Numbered from the stretch's first letter, positions 7,074 through 16,524 are shown. The stretch is DNA of 64,000 nucleotides from DASTCZ01 sp035308165 (GCA_035308165.1 DATGHC010000056.1:29961-93960), one strand, 5' to 3'. Numbers and translations are program-made. Notes: generated by a model from the letters alone, not told the origin.

Positions 7074-8969
7074 ATGGTGCCCGGCGAGCCACAGCAGCAA
7101 GCTGCGATGAAATCGAATGACTCGCCCCGTGGAACTCTGGCGGGTTGGAGACCGCCAAAGTCCTTCCAGCAACGGATGATCGCGACAGGGTTTCTTCTTG
7201 CCACTGTATTGCTCGGGATCATATTCATCATGGTGTATCGCACCAATTCCTCGTTTGTGCGTTGGAACAACCTTGTCGTTCACACGCGGGAAGTTCTGGG
7301 GACTCTCGATAAGTTTAGTACCGCTGTGAAAAACGGTCAGGTCGCCGCCGTGGACTTTTACACCAGCGGCTCGGACCAGCAGGTGAAAGTATTCGGAGCG
7401 GCCAGAGCTGAGGCCGACAAGGCGCTGGCTCAAATGCGGCCATTGATATCCGACAATCCCACGCAAGTACACAACCTCGATGTATTGATTCCGCTTGCTG
7501 ACCAGGGCTTGGCCATCCTGGCCGAAATCATTCAATTGAGGCGCGACGGCAAGACAGGCCCGGACGCCATGAAGCCTGTGTCCGAAAAGGCGCGAAAAAT
7601 CTCTCCACCTCTGGCGAAAGCGCTCGCCGACATGATTTCCGAGGAGAACCAGCTTCTTGGAACCCGTTCCGCGGAAGCTGCGACTGCGGCGACCCGAGCG
7701 CGCCGGCTCCAAGTGGGCGGAGGCATTATTGCCATAGTTCTGCTGATTTCAATTTGCACGCTCTTTTTGCGCGAGAACTCCATCCGCGCCAATGTGGAAG
7801 GGCAGCTCGAACAATCGAACTCGCAACTTGAACTGCGAATTGCGGAGCGAACCGAAGAACTCGAACAAGCGCTCATGTTGGTACGAAAACACAACGAAGA
7901 GCCGTTCCGCCTGTTCGTCTCCAACGTTCGCGACTACGCGATTCTCATCCTGGATAAGTCCGGGGACGTGGTCAGTTGGAATATCGGCGCCGAACGTATA
8001 AAGGGATATCGTGCTGAAGAGATCATCGGCCATCACTTTTCCACGTTCTACACTCAGGAAGATATTGTAAAAGGCAAGCCCGCCAGCGCGCTCAGAATTG
8101 CAACGGAGCAAGGGCGCTACGAAGACGAGGGGTGGCGCGTTCGCAAGAATGGTTCCTGCTTCTGGGCTAATGTTTCCCTCACGGCCCTGCGCGACGAGAG
8201 CGGAGAACTTCAGGGTTTCGGAAAAGTAACTCGCGATATGACGGTGCCAAAACGGTCGGACGAGGAGATGCGCGTGCGGAGCGCGCAACTTGAAACCTCC
8301 AACAAGGAGCTGGAGGCCTTCTGTTACTCCGTTTCGCACGATCTTCGCGCCCCGTTGCGTGCCATTGACGGATTCAGCCAGGCGGTGCTACAGGATTGTG
8401 AAGATCAACTCAGTGATCGTGGAAAGGAACACCTTCAACGCGTCCGCGCCGCAACAGTGCGAATGGGCACGCTGATTGACGATTTGCTAAATCTTTCCAG
8501 GATTACGCGGACTGAGTTGCGGGCCGAACCCGTGAATATCAGCCAACTGGCGCATGCCATCGCGCGTGACCTTCGCGCAGCTGATCCAGGTAGGAGGGCC
8601 GATTTCGTGATTGCGCAGGACCTTCAGGCCCAGGCCGATCCCCACTTAATCCAGGTCGCCTTGCAGAATTTGATCTCAAATTCCTGGAAGTTCACATCGA
8701 AACAACCTCACGCTCGAATTGAAATTGGGCTAAACAACTCCAATGGCAAATCAGAGTTTTACGTTGCGGACAACGGTGCCGGTTTTGACCCGGCCTACGC
8801 AGACAGGCTTTTCGGCGCATTCCAGCGCCTCCATACCGCTTCGGAATTCCCGGGCACGGGGGTGGGGCTGGCCACTGTTCAACGCATTATTCACCGTCAT
8901 GGCGGCGAGATTTGGGCTAAGAGCGAATTGGATCACGGCGCAACTTTTTATTTCACTTTGCAGGGCTAG
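7074..8969 (+). CDS. CHASE3-PAS sensor histidine kinase
   Basis: Membrane sensor kinase of about 631 residues. A short cytoplasmic N-terminus is followed by a membrane segment (FLLATVLLGIIFIMVY), then a helical extracytoplasmic CHASE3-like domain of about 150 residues, and a second membrane segment (IIAIVLLISICTLFL). Next come a coiled stretch, a PAS domain (VVSWNIGAERIKGYRAEEII and the PAC tail), a HisKA domain with SVSHDLRAPLRAIDGF, and an HATPase with NLISNSWKF, DNGAGFD and GTGVGLA. The kinase core is of the phytochrome/Rcp1-partner type. Start ATG 7074 is preferred over 7050 because AGGAGG precedes it by 6 bases. It is followed after 20 bases by a receiver protein and then a hybrid kinase, so it is probably the input of a phosphorelay. 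Confidence 0.93.
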   Translation: MVPGEPQQQAAMKSNDSPRGTLAGWRPPKSFQQRMIATGFLLATVLLGIIFIMVYRTNSSFVRWNNLVVHTREVLGTLDKFSTAVKNGQVAAVDFYTSGSDQQVKVFGAARAEADKALAQMRPLISDNPTQVHNLDVLIPLADQGLAILAEIIQLRRDGKTGPDAMKPVSEKARKISPPLAKALADMISEENQLLGTRSAEAATAATRARRLQVGGGIIAIVLLISICTLFLRENSIRANVEGQLEQSNSQLELRIAERTEELEQALMLVRKHNEEPFRLFVSNVRDYAILILDKSGDVVSWNIGAERIKGYRAEEIIGHHFSTFYTQEDIVKGKPASALRIATEQGRYEDEGWRVRKNGSCFWANVSLTALRDESGELQGFGKVTRDMTVPKRSDEEMRVRSAQLETSNKELEAFCYSVSHDLRAPLRAIDGFSQAVLQDCEDQLSDRGKEHLQRVRAATVRMGTLIDDLLNLSRITRTELRAEPVNISQLAHAIARDLRAADPGRRADFVIAQDLQAQADPHLIQVALQNLISNSWKFTSKQPHARIEIGLNNSNGKSEFYVADNGAGFDPAYADRLFGAFQRLHTASEFPGTGVGLATVQRIIHRHGGEIWAKSELDHGATFYFTLQG

Positions 8970-8989
8970 CGAGTTCAGGGAGAACAGGC

Positions 8990-9433
8990 ATGGCCGAGAA
9001 TAGCATCCTTCTCGTCGAAGATAATCCCGATGATGAGGATCTCACCATTCGCGCGTTGGAACAGAACCGCATAAAAAACGCGGTTATTGTCGCGCGGGAC
9101 GGGGCGGAGGCTCTGGATTACCTCTTCGCAACTGGTAGGTATGCCGGTCGCGACTCCACCGCGCTACCCCAGGTCGTGTTGCTGGACCTTAAGCTGCCGA
9201 AGGTGGATGGTCTGGAAGTGCTCCGCAGGCTCCGAGCCGATACGCGTACAAAACTTCTCCCCGTCGTCATTTTAACTTCGTCGAATGAGGAACAGGACAA
9301 GCTCAAGGGCTACTCCCTTGGCGCAAATAGCTATGTGCGAAAACCTGTTGATTTCGTCCAATTCACGGAAGCCGTCAAGCAGTTAGGCCTTTTTTGGCTG
9401 CTCCTCAATGAGCGGCCCCCCGTCACCAGGTGA
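8990..9433 (+). CDS. Single-domain response regulator (Rcp1-like)
   Basis: A stand-alone receiver of 147 residues. The acidic pocket is VEDNPDDED at 9-17, the phospho-acceptor is Asp66 in VLLDLKLP, the conserved Thr/Ser is in VILTSS, and the Lys is in YVRKPVDF. There is no output domain. Rcp1-like receivers serve phytochrome-type kinases with the same HisKA style as the upstream gene. It lies 20 bases after the kinase and 6 bases before the hybrid kinase. The likely role is phosphate transfer within the relay or regulation of a partner by binding. Confidence 0.94.
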   Translation: MAENSILLVEDNPDDEDLTIRALEQNRIKNAVIVARDGAEALDYLFATGRYAGRDSTALPQVVLLDLKLPKVDGLEVLRRLRADTRTKLLPVVILTSSNEEQDKLKGYSLGANSYVRKPVDFVQFTEAVKQLGLFWLLLNERPPVTR

Positions 9434-9439
9434 ATTTAT

Positions 9440-10990
9440 ATGGCCACACCACTCCGGGCTCTTATGGTTGAGGATTCGGAAGCCGATTGCGCCTTGCTGG
9501 TGCGCGAACTGCAAAGCGACGGCTTCTCTGTCTCCCACAAACGCGTGGAAACCGCTGCCAACCTCAAAGAATTATTGATCGTGGAATCCTGGGACATCGT
9601 GATTTCCGATTATTCCATGCCCGGCTTCAGTGGTACCGCCGCTCTCAAAATTGTCCAGGACCTGAATTTGGATATTCCTTTCATCTTCGTCTCCGGCACC
9701 ATCGGCGAGGAAATCGCCGTGGAAGCTATGCGGAACGGCGCCCATGACTATGTTATGAAGGGCAAATTGAAGCGTCTTGCGCCCGCGATTCGAAGAGAAA
9801 TTCAGGAAGCCGAGCTTAGGCGGGAGCACAAACGGACTGAATTGCAATTGCGCCACCTCGAAAAATTTGAAGTGATTGGCAAACTCGCCGGCGGAATCGC
9901 GCATGATTTTAACAATGTCCTTGGAGCTATTCAGGGATGGGCAGAGCTTGGGATGGAGGAATCATCCTCACAAACCCGTCCCGCAGCCCTTTTCCAAAGC
10001 ATATATTTCCAGGCATTGCGCGCCGCCGGTCTCACACGGCAACTCCTTGCTTATGCCCGGCGTCAAGTCCTTGAACCCAGGAACATTGACTTAAATCAAG
10101 TCCTCGGCGAAACCGCGGGCATGCTGCGAAGAGTAATTGGCGAAAACATTGAGATCAAAATGGCACTCTCGAATGAACCGCTCGTTGTCCGAGTGGATCC
10201 GGCTCAGATCGAGCAGGTCATCATGAACCTTTGTTTGAATGCCCGCGATGCAATGCACCTGGGGGGCAGGCTGTTGATCGAAACATCTCGATTAACATTT
10301 GACGAAGAATATTGCAGGCAACATGAATACCTCAATCCGGGAAAGCACGTTCGACTCTCGATTTCGGATACCGGTACAGGGATGGATTCCGAAACGTTGA
10401 AGCATATTTTTGAGCCCTTTTACACCACAAAAGAGGTTGGCAAGGGGACAGGTCTTGGTCTGGCCACAACCTTTGCCATTGTGAAGCAGCACCTGGGTGC
10501 GATTGAAACTTTCAGCGAGCCCGGCAGGGGTACAGTTTTTCATGTTTATTTGCCTGCCTCTGAAGCGCCCGCCGAGCCGCGTCAATTGCCGGACAATTCC
10601 GCGGCCCGTCGCGGGACGGAAACAATCCTCGTTGCTGAGGACAATGAAGGCGTCCGCGAGGTGGTTGAAGATGTCCTCCGTTCGCTAGGCTACAAATTGA
10701 TCATTGCGAAGGATGGTGCGGAAGCAATTTCAGAGTTTAACCTGCATTCCAATTCTATCTCCCTGGTTTTGCTCGATATGGTGATGCCCAGAGCATCTGG
10801 ACCAGAGGTTTACGACGCGATTCGGAAAGTAAGTCCTCAATTGCCTGTGATCTTGACTTCGGGTTATTCCGAGAATGTCGATTCGGTGCAAATCGGCGCC
10901 ACAGCCATGTCGGCAATTCTTCAAAAACCATTCAGCCCCAAGGCATTGGGCCGAAAAGTAAGGGAGTTGCTGGACGCCGCTCAGAAATAA
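9440..10990 (+). CDS. Hybrid REC-histidine kinase-REC protein
   Basis: A cytoplasmic protein of 516 residues with no membrane segment. An N-terminal receiver (acceptor Asp57 in VISDYSMPG) is followed by a short coil and a HisKA domain with His155 in GGIAHDFNNVLG. The HATPase has IEQVIMNLCLNARDAM, SDTGTGMD, FEPFYTTK and GTGLGLATT. A C-terminal receiver carries its Asp in LVLLDMVMP. This REC-HK-REC order fits a phosphorelay intermediate that receives phosphate from the upstream sensor and controls its own kinase core. There is no DNA-binding domain, so the final output lies outside this operon. Confidence 0.93.
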   Translation: MATPLRALMVEDSEADCALLVRELQSDGFSVSHKRVETAANLKELLIVESWDIVISDYSMPGFSGTAALKIVQDLNLDIPFIFVSGTIGEEIAVEAMRNGAHDYVMKGKLKRLAPAIRREIQEAELRREHKRTELQLRHLEKFEVIGKLAGGIAHDFNNVLGAIQGWAELGMEESSSQTRPAALFQSIYFQALRAAGLTRQLLAYARRQVLEPRNIDLNQVLGETAGMLRRVIGENIEIKMALSNEPLVVRVDPAQIEQVIMNLCLNARDAMHLGGRLLIETSRLTFDEEYCRQHEYLNPGKHVRLSISDTGTGMDSETLKHIFEPFYTTKEVGKGTGLGLATTFAIVKQHLGAIETFSEPGRGTVFHVYLPASEAPAEPRQLPDNSAARRGTETILVAEDNEGVREVVEDVLRSLGYKLIIAKDGAEAISEFNLHSNSISLVLLDMVMPRASGPEVYDAIRKVSPQLPVILTSGYSENVDSVQIGATAMSAILQKPFSPKALGRKVRELLDAAQK

Positions 10991-11035
10991 CGCCGTGATT
11001 AACTAGCCTTGAATCTAGGTGGTGTGGTGGGTTGA

Positions 11036-11338
11036 TCCTCAATTCAGGATGAATTGCGAACCTTCGCTATGGCGCGGGTCACCGACCTTCGAAGTGCCTT
11101 GGCGAAACCTAAGAACGTTAAAGGTGCCAGGGCACTTCTTGCGCAACAAATTGGCAAGATTTCGCTCGCTTCATTTGATGGAAGACATGTGGCATAGGGA
11201 AGCGTCGAATTCTTTGGAGATATGGGCTTACGCGCGAATCGCGCCGGGGGCCCGAATTCTACGGCGCGTGGGGTGCCGCTTAGCATCTCGTTAAGTGCTT
11301 GGCTGGAAGGAACGCCTAAGCAGTCACGAGAAAAGTAG
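11036..11338 (+). pseudogene. Decayed C-terminal fragment, probably of a serine recombinase
   Basis: Reading frame 11051+3n gives a protein-like stretch with VTDLRSALAKPKNVKGARAL, then LLAQQIGKISL and a GRHVA-stop-GSVEFFGD segment. This resembles the C-terminal tail of large serine recombinases (an LLxxxIGxIxL strand, then YVAxGxxDxxG). The frame is broken by TAG at 11195, where the family continues, and no catalytic domain is present upstream. There is no start codon with a ribosome site. The region between the phosphorelay operon (ends 10990) and the porin gene (11730) contains only this; 11339-11729 shows nothing coding. The family call is by eye. Confidence 0.4.
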
Positions 11339-11729
11339 AGGGCTGCACTCAGAGCCAACCCATGGGCGAAAGCATGGCGACGGGCAAATTGAGGAGTATT
11401 GCTACTCTAGATTGGCCGGGTTGTTCTGGAATAGACGCGATAGAGCGGTAAGCAAATCGTTTTCCGCGAAAATAAAGTCGAAGTCGGAAATTTCTGATTA
11501 TCCCCTCCGCAGAAATCACACAGGGCCAGCGTCACAAAAGTATGTTTGACATCGTGGCCGCCGAGCATAGAATACGGCCCACTATCCTGTGAATTCATTG
11601 TCCTGGGGTCCCTTCGGCAAAAATCTTTGTGCTTGCGGGCGCAGGTTGGCTGGATCCATTTTCAAGTTTTGGGAACATGGTTCGCGAATCCGGTTTCACC
11701 GACCGATTCCAGCCCGTAGGAGGAAACTA

Positions 11730-13010
11730 ATGTACCGACGACTGTCTCTCCCAATTGTGGTTATATTTCTAGCTGCGAGTTCGGCGTGGGGTCAAAGTCC
11801 GCCAGCGCCCGATCAAACAGAGCAGATAAGGATTCTGGTGGAGCGCATCCAGCAGCTGGAGAAGAGAGTCTCTGACCTTGAGGCCAGGCAGCCCGCTGCC
11901 GCCACGATGACGCTGGCGGTGGCGAAACTCTCCTCCCCGCCGGCATCAGAAGCATCTGAAGCGGTTCAGCCTCCCGCGCCAGTGGCGGGGCGTCAACAGG
12001 AAGGCCGCGACGAGCATGGGACAGTCCAACAACTGGAGACGCACTATCCCTCCCTCCAAATACGGGGATTTGGAGACGTGGATTTTTCCGCAACGGATCA
12101 GAAGGGAACGAATAGCGGCTTCAACCTTGGCCAACTTGACCTGCACCTTGCCTCGGCGCTCTCTCGAAAAGTCGCTTACTTCGGTGAAATTACGTTCAAT
12201 GCCCAACCCACCGGCTACACCGTTGAAGTGGAGCGTTCCATCATTCGCTACGATTTCAATGATTATTTCAAGATTTCATTTGGCCGTTATCACACACCCC
12301 TCGGCTACTGGAACACCGCATTCCATCACGGTGCCTGGTTGCAGACCACCATCATCCGCCCGGAATTGGAGAAATTTGGTGGAACCTTTATCCCCGTGCA
12401 CTTCGTGGGGTTCCTTGCGGAAGGCAACATCCCCTCCGGTGGCGCGGGGCTGAGCTACAACTTCGGCGTGGGCAACGGCCGTGGAGACATCATCAGCCGA
12501 CCTGGCGACGCCGGCGACAACAACGACAATCGCGCGTGGGTTGCCAACCTCTATTCGCGCCCCGCCAAACTTTACGGATTGCAGTTGGGCGCATCGGTAT
12601 ACCGCGACAAGGTCAAAGCGGCAAACGGCCTGAATTACCGCGAGTGGATCACATCCGCCCACTTGGTCTGGACCAAGGAAAGCCCGGAATTCCTGGCGGA
12701 ATTCTTCAATGTGAACCATCAAAGTATTCTTACGAACGCGGTCACCAATAGCCAGGCATTCTACGTTCAGGTCGGCTACCGGCTCCCCTGGTTAGGAAAA
12801 TCGCTCAAGCCGTATTACCGCTACGAGTACATACACACTCCGCTGAGCGAACAAGTCTTCACCAATCTGGACCTGTCGGGTTCGACCCTTGGCTTGAGGT
12901 ATGACATCACGAACTATGCTGCTTTCAAGATGGAGTATCGGAATACGAGGCGTCTGGAGACAGATCCTCGAGTGAATGGCTTGTTTTTCCAAACCGCCTT
13001 CACTTTCTGA
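11730..13010 (+). CDS. Outer-membrane porin with N-terminal coiled coil
   Basis: 426 residues, start ATG 11730 behind TAGGAGG. A signal peptide (ends near SSAWGQ) is followed by a short coiled coil (IRILVERIQQLEKRVSDLEA) and a Pro/Ala linker. The rest is a beta-rich barrel with alternating aromatic strands (IRGFGDVDFSA, KISFGRYHTPLGYW, GLRYDITNYAAFKMEYR) and a C-terminal phenylalanine (TAFTF), the outer-membrane assembly signal. The coiled coil plus barrel is typical of OprP/OprO-like and related anaerobic-type porins. It pairs with the next gene, 8 bases downstream, a small phosphate-binding-like protein, which suggests anion uptake. The substrate is an inference. Confidence 0.82.
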   Translation: MYRRLSLPIVVIFLAASSAWGQSPPAPDQTEQIRILVERIQQLEKRVSDLEARQPAAATMTLAVAKLSSPPASEASEAVQPPAPVAGRQQEGRDEHGTVQQLETHYPSLQIRGFGDVDFSATDQKGTNSGFNLGQLDLHLASALSRKVAYFGEITFNAQPTGYTVEVERSIIRYDFNDYFKISFGRYHTPLGYWNTAFHHGAWLQTTIIRPELEKFGGTFIPVHFVGFLAEGNIPSGGAGLSYNFGVGNGRGDIISRPGDAGDNNDNRAWVANLYSRPAKLYGLQLGASVYRDKVKAANGLNYREWITSAHLVWTKESPEFLAEFFNVNHQSILTNAVTNSQAFYVQVGYRLPWLGKSLKPYYRYEYIHTPLSEQVFTNLDLSGSTLGLRYDITNYAAFKMEYRNTRRLETDPRVNGLFFQTAFTF

Positions 13011-13018
13011 GCGAACCG

Positions 13019-13516
13019 ATGAACTTAAATTACAAACGCGTGCTAACGACTTTCTGCCTGCTGGCCAGCCTGGTCATGGTTCTCCAATCGCCTTCCGCTG
13101 CCCAGACATCGCGCGGGGCTGATATTGCAGTTGTGGTTCACCCCGACACACCGGTCACCGATCTCAGCCTGTCGGAAGTCCGCAAGGTTTTCCTCGGTGA
13201 GAGGCAATACTGGAATTCAAAACTCCCGGTGGTATTGATGATCCGCGCTCCGGTTGCCAGGGAGCGCGATGTAGTCTTGAAGGTGATCTATCAAATGAGC
13301 GAAGCGCAATTCAAACAATACTGGGTTGCCAAGATTTTCCGCGCGGAGGCGGCGTCGCCGCCGAAGATCGTTTACTCAAATGATATGCAATACGAACTCG
13401 TTTCCGCGTTGCCGGGCGCCATCGCTTTCATTGATGCCCGGAATGTGAGACCCGGTTTGAAAGTATTGCGCGTGGATGGACACCTACCGGGGGAACCCGG
13501 ATATCCTTTGCGTTAG
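13019..13516 (+). CDS. Small PstS-like periplasmic substrate-binding protein
   Basis: 165 residues with a signal peptide ending near SAAQ. The mature part matches one lobe of phosphate-type binding proteins: ADIAVVVHPDTPVTDLSLSE, the VRKVFLGERQYW motif, and PGAIAFIDARNV near the end. At about 137 mature residues it is half the length of classical PstS (about 320). No ABC permease or ATPase lies nearby. Such mini-PstS proteins are often encoded next to a porin, as here (8-base gap). It may feed the porin, act as a scavenging or sensing protein, or work with a transporter elsewhere. Confidence 0.75.
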   Translation: MNLNYKRVLTTFCLLASLVMVLQSPSAAQTSRGADIAVVVHPDTPVTDLSLSEVRKVFLGERQYWNSKLPVVLMIRAPVARERDVVLKVIYQMSEAQFKQYWVAKIFRAEAASPPKIVYSNDMQYELVSALPGAIAFIDARNVRPGLKVLRVDGHLPGEPGYPLR

Positions 13517-13578
13517 ACAAACTACGGATTCACCACCAAGGCGACCCGGCATACTCTTGCTGCCGCAAGATCAACTGT

Positions 13579-15999
13579 CTAGTTCGAGAGTCTCATGCGC
13601 CTCAGCATGTCCTGGAATCTGCCGTCGGATCGCACGCCTTCGAACATTGGCTCAACAGCAACCGACACCAGCCCGCTGTCGTGTTCCTCATACGCTTTCT
13701 GCAGCCATTCGAAAGCCTTTTCCTTTTCGTCCATGCGCATATAAGCCTCGGCGATATTGTAGGAAGAGACGTAACTGTGCTTGGAAATTTCGGTCAGACC
13801 ATCCAGCCAGCTTTGCAACACTCCTTTGTATCCAGACTTCAAGAAATCTTCCTCGATGGAGGCGGCCAGCTCCGGGCCTCCTGAGAGGGACATGATTTTT
13901 TCTCTTTCGGCTACAGCTTCTTTCTGCTTGCCCATCCTGGCGTAAACTTCCTCGAGCATTCGCCGTGCGGGCGCAAACTTCTGGTCGATATCGAGAACTT
14001 TTTTCAGTTGATCGACGGCTTGATCGTTCTGACGCGCGACGTAGTATTGCCATCCTAAGCTTGTGTTAATGATTAGAGAAAGCGGATCCAATTCCTGGGC
14101 CCTCTTCGTCTCGCGCAGCCCCTCGTCTAACCTGCCCATATTCGCCAAGTAGTCTCCATACCAGTGATGCGCAGTGGCCGAATTCGGGTTGAGCTCCAGC
14201 GCTTGCTTGAATTCTTTCTCCGCGCCTGCCCAGTCCCATTCGAAATGCTCCTTTACTAAACCCAATGAGGTATGCGCCTCCGCGAGGGAGTCGTCAATTT
14301 CCAACGCCTGGATTGCGGCAGCCTTAGCTTTCGGCCAGGCCTCCGAAGGCGGAAGATATCCCGAATCTCCCAGCAAGCTGTAGGAGTCGGCAATGCCGGC
14401 GTAGGCTAAGGCATAATGCGGATCCTTCTGGACCGCCTGCGTGAAAAAGTCTACAGCCTTGGTGAAATCCGGTCCCGTCCACCTGTTCCAGTAGAAGAGA
14501 CCTTGCAAATAAAGCTGATAGGCTTCCACATTCTCCGTGGGCCGCTTCGCAAGGGCTTTCTTCTCTTCCCCTGCGAGCCGGGGACGCAACCTCCCATAGA
14601 TTTCCGCGGCGATTTCCTCCTGCACGGAAACCAAGTTAGAAAGCTTGCGGTTGTATTGGGCACCCCAGATTTGGTGCCTGTTTTGCACATCCTCGAGGTT
14701 GACGCTGATCAGCAGGTCATCACCGGTTTGGATAAGTCTGCCGGTGAGGATGGCGCGCACACCCAGGTCGTGGCTTAACTTTTGAGGGTCTGCCGGCTGG
14801 CCCTTGTAGCGGAAGACAGTGTCGCGCGACATTACTGCGAGGTTGGGAAGCTGCGAGAGACTGTCAATCAAGCTTTCCGTAATTCCATCGCTCAGATATT
14901 CCGTTTTCGGGTCATTGCCCACATTGGCAAAAGGCAATACGGCGATCGAATCGATCCGAGCCTGGCTTCCTCCGCCAAAGACGCGATCGCGCAAACCACC
15001 CACATTCAGTGCAAACAAGAACAACAAAACGGCTAGAAAACCTCCCCAGGCAAAATGAGGCCAATTCCGTCGCAGCTTCTGACGGGAGACCTGAGTCGAT
15101 GAATAGGGCATCGCCCGAGCTGAATCTGTGTCGCGCTTCAACCGCTGCAGATCCGCCGCCATGTCCGAGGCGGTCCTGTAGCGGAGATCGCGGTCTTTCT
15201 CCAATGCTTTGACGATAATCTGTTCGAGCTGGATCGGAATCGCGGGGTTCAAACGTGCCGGTGGCAAGGGAATGTGATTCAGGATCGCAGCAAAAACCAC
15301 GCCTGAGGTGTTTCCTGTGAAGGCTCGCTGACCAGTGGACATTTCATACAGGACCAGCCCCAGTGAAAAAAGATCCGTACGCTCGTCGAGTTCTTCACCG
15401 CGAACCTGTTCAGGAGACATGTAGGCAACTGTGCCAAGCGCCACGCCGCCGGTGGTCAGATGGGCGTCCTGGGTGGTGCCACTGAAGACTGTGGAGCCAT
15501 GAACGCCAGCATGAGCGCCCCTGCGCACGGGCAAAAGTTTTGCAAGGCCAAAATCGAGAAGTTTCACCTGTCCTCGGTCCGTGATGAAAATATTTGCCGG
15601 CTTGATGTCGCGATGAATGATGGCCTTGGAGTGGGCTGCTTCGAGCGCGTCGGCCATTTGGTGACCGTATTCCGGGACGCGCTCGAGGTCGACGGGTTTC
15701 CCGGAGATCCAGTGCTTCAGGGTCTGCCCCTCGAGATACTCCATGACGATGAATTGCTGACCCTCATACTGGTCCACGTCATAAATGGTGCAGATGTGCG
15801 GATGGTTCAGCGAAGAAGCGGCGCGCGCTTCCCGCTGAAAGCGCTCAACGGCCTGGGGCTCCTTAGACAGCTCTTCCGGGAGAAACTTCAAAGACACGTG
15901 GCGGCCTAGCCTGAGGTCCTCAGCCTTATATACCACGCCCATTCCGCCTCCACCCAGCTTCTCCAGAATCCGGTAATGGGAAACGGTTTGGCCGATCAT
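13579..15999 (-). CDS. Ser/Thr protein kinase with TolB-like and TPR regions
   Basis: 806 residues. The N-terminal Hanks-type kinase has a glycine loop at 16-21, Lys38, HRDIKPAN with Asp131, the DFG motif at 149-151, and VAYMSPEQ in the activation segment. After a juxtamembrane stretch, one membrane segment (FLAVLLFLFALNVGGL) leads outward. The extracytoplasmic part has a TolB-N-like module (IAVLPFANVGNDP, LSDGITESLIDSLSQ) and then tetratricopeptide repeats to the end. This architecture is abundant in Acidobacteria. It probably senses at the periplasm or assembles envelope complexes; substrates are unknown. It is convergent with the porin operon. Confidence 0.93.
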   Translation of the reverse strand: MIGQTVSHYRILEKLGGGGMGVVYKAEDLRLGRHVSLKFLPEELSKEPQAVERFQREARAASSLNHPHICTIYDVDQYEGQQFIVMEYLEGQTLKHWISGKPVDLERVPEYGHQMADALEAAHSKAIIHRDIKPANIFITDRGQVKLLDFGLAKLLPVRRGAHAGVHGSTVFSGTTQDAHLTTGGVALGTVAYMSPEQVRGEELDERTDLFSLGLVLYEMSTGQRAFTGNTSGVVFAAILNHIPLPPARLNPAIPIQLEQIIVKALEKDRDLRYRTASDMAADLQRLKRDTDSARAMPYSSTQVSRQKLRRNWPHFAWGGFLAVLLFLFALNVGGLRDRVFGGGSQARIDSIAVLPFANVGNDPKTEYLSDGITESLIDSLSQLPNLAVMSRDTVFRYKGQPADPQKLSHDLGVRAILTGRLIQTGDDLLISVNLEDVQNRHQIWGAQYNRKLSNLVSVQEEIAAEIYGRLRPRLAGEEKKALAKRPTENVEAYQLYLQGLFYWNRWTGPDFTKAVDFFTQAVQKDPHYALAYAGIADSYSLLGDSGYLPPSEAWPKAKAAAIQALEIDDSLAEAHTSLGLVKEHFEWDWAGAEKEFKQALELNPNSATAHHWYGDYLANMGRLDEGLRETKRAQELDPLSLIINTSLGWQYYVARQNDQAVDQLKKVLDIDQKFAPARRMLEEVYARMGKQKEAVAEREKIMSLSGGPELAASIEEDFLKSGYKGVLQSWLDGLTEISKHSYVSSYNIAEAYMRMDEKEKAFEWLQKAYEEHDSGLVSVAVEPMFEGVRSDGRFQDMLRRMRLSN

Positions 16000-16269
16000 G
16001 AGAAGAGAACCGCCTTAAGAGCAACTCATCGTTTGCAAGCAGGGTAGCACGATTGCGGCTTCGGGTAAGGATACTATCAGATAGTGAACGCAGACAGGCA
16101 GGGTGAAGGCGCACTCATAAACATTCTATCGAGAAGATACGAAACCCACTGCAGACTGCCCCTTGTCAAGCTTGATGCCACTAATCCACTTGTGGGCATG
16201 GCCCAAGAGGAACTTCTGAACCGTCCTGCACTTCCAAGGGATCTCATGAAAACCGGGCCTACGCGCAAA
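16000..16269. other. Intergenic, no gene seen
   Basis: Lies between the leftward Ser/Thr kinase gene and tRNA-Phe. It should contain the kinase promoter. I see no conserved coding frame; the frame running across it into the tRNA is spurious. Confidence 0.4.
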
Positions 16270-16344
16270 TGGTGCCGGGGGGCAGAGTTGAACTGCCTAC
16301 GCCGGCCTTTTCAGGGCCGCGCTCTACCGGTGAGCTACCCCGGC
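16270..16344 (-). tRNA. tRNA-Phe (anticodon GAA)
   Basis: The reverse complement folds as a complete 75-base cloverleaf with encoded CCA. The acceptor pairs GCCGGGG with CCCCGGC. The D stem is GCTC/GAGC, the anticodon stem CGGCC/GGCCG with loop CTGAAAA (anticodon GAA), the variable loop GCGTA, and the T arm GGCAG-TTCAACT-CTGCC. No mismatches are seen in the stems. It lies between the Ser/Thr kinase and ftsK, transcribed leftward. Confidence 0.96.
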
Positions 16345-16360
16345 ACCGTGGGAAACCAAT

Positions 16361-16388
16361 ATTCTATTCAAAACCGACACTCTCTCAA
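16361..16388 (-). promoter_or_regulatory. Candidate promoter of tRNA-Phe
   Basis: On the minus strand TTGAGA (16388-16383) and TAGAAT (16366-16361) are 16 bases apart, and the -10 box ends 16 bases before the tRNA 5' end. Match to the sigma-70 consensus is fair. The rest of 16389-16524 is empty. Confidence 0.4.
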
Positions 16389-16524
16389 AGCGAAATGAAC
16401 AGAAATACAAAGAATCTATCGACATCAAATCCTGAGGGCTGGATTGGGTTAAGCAGAGGAATACCTGTGGACTTAACGGTCTTTGGCGTTCTCTGGACTT
16501 TTCCCGAACGTCCCGTGCTAAAGG

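Noticed and set aside
16261..16398. Open frames spanning the tRNA-Phe locus with MVPGGRVELPTPAFSG-like translation
   Set aside because: They are antisense readings of the tRNA gene; this peptide is a well-known false translation of tRNA sequence.
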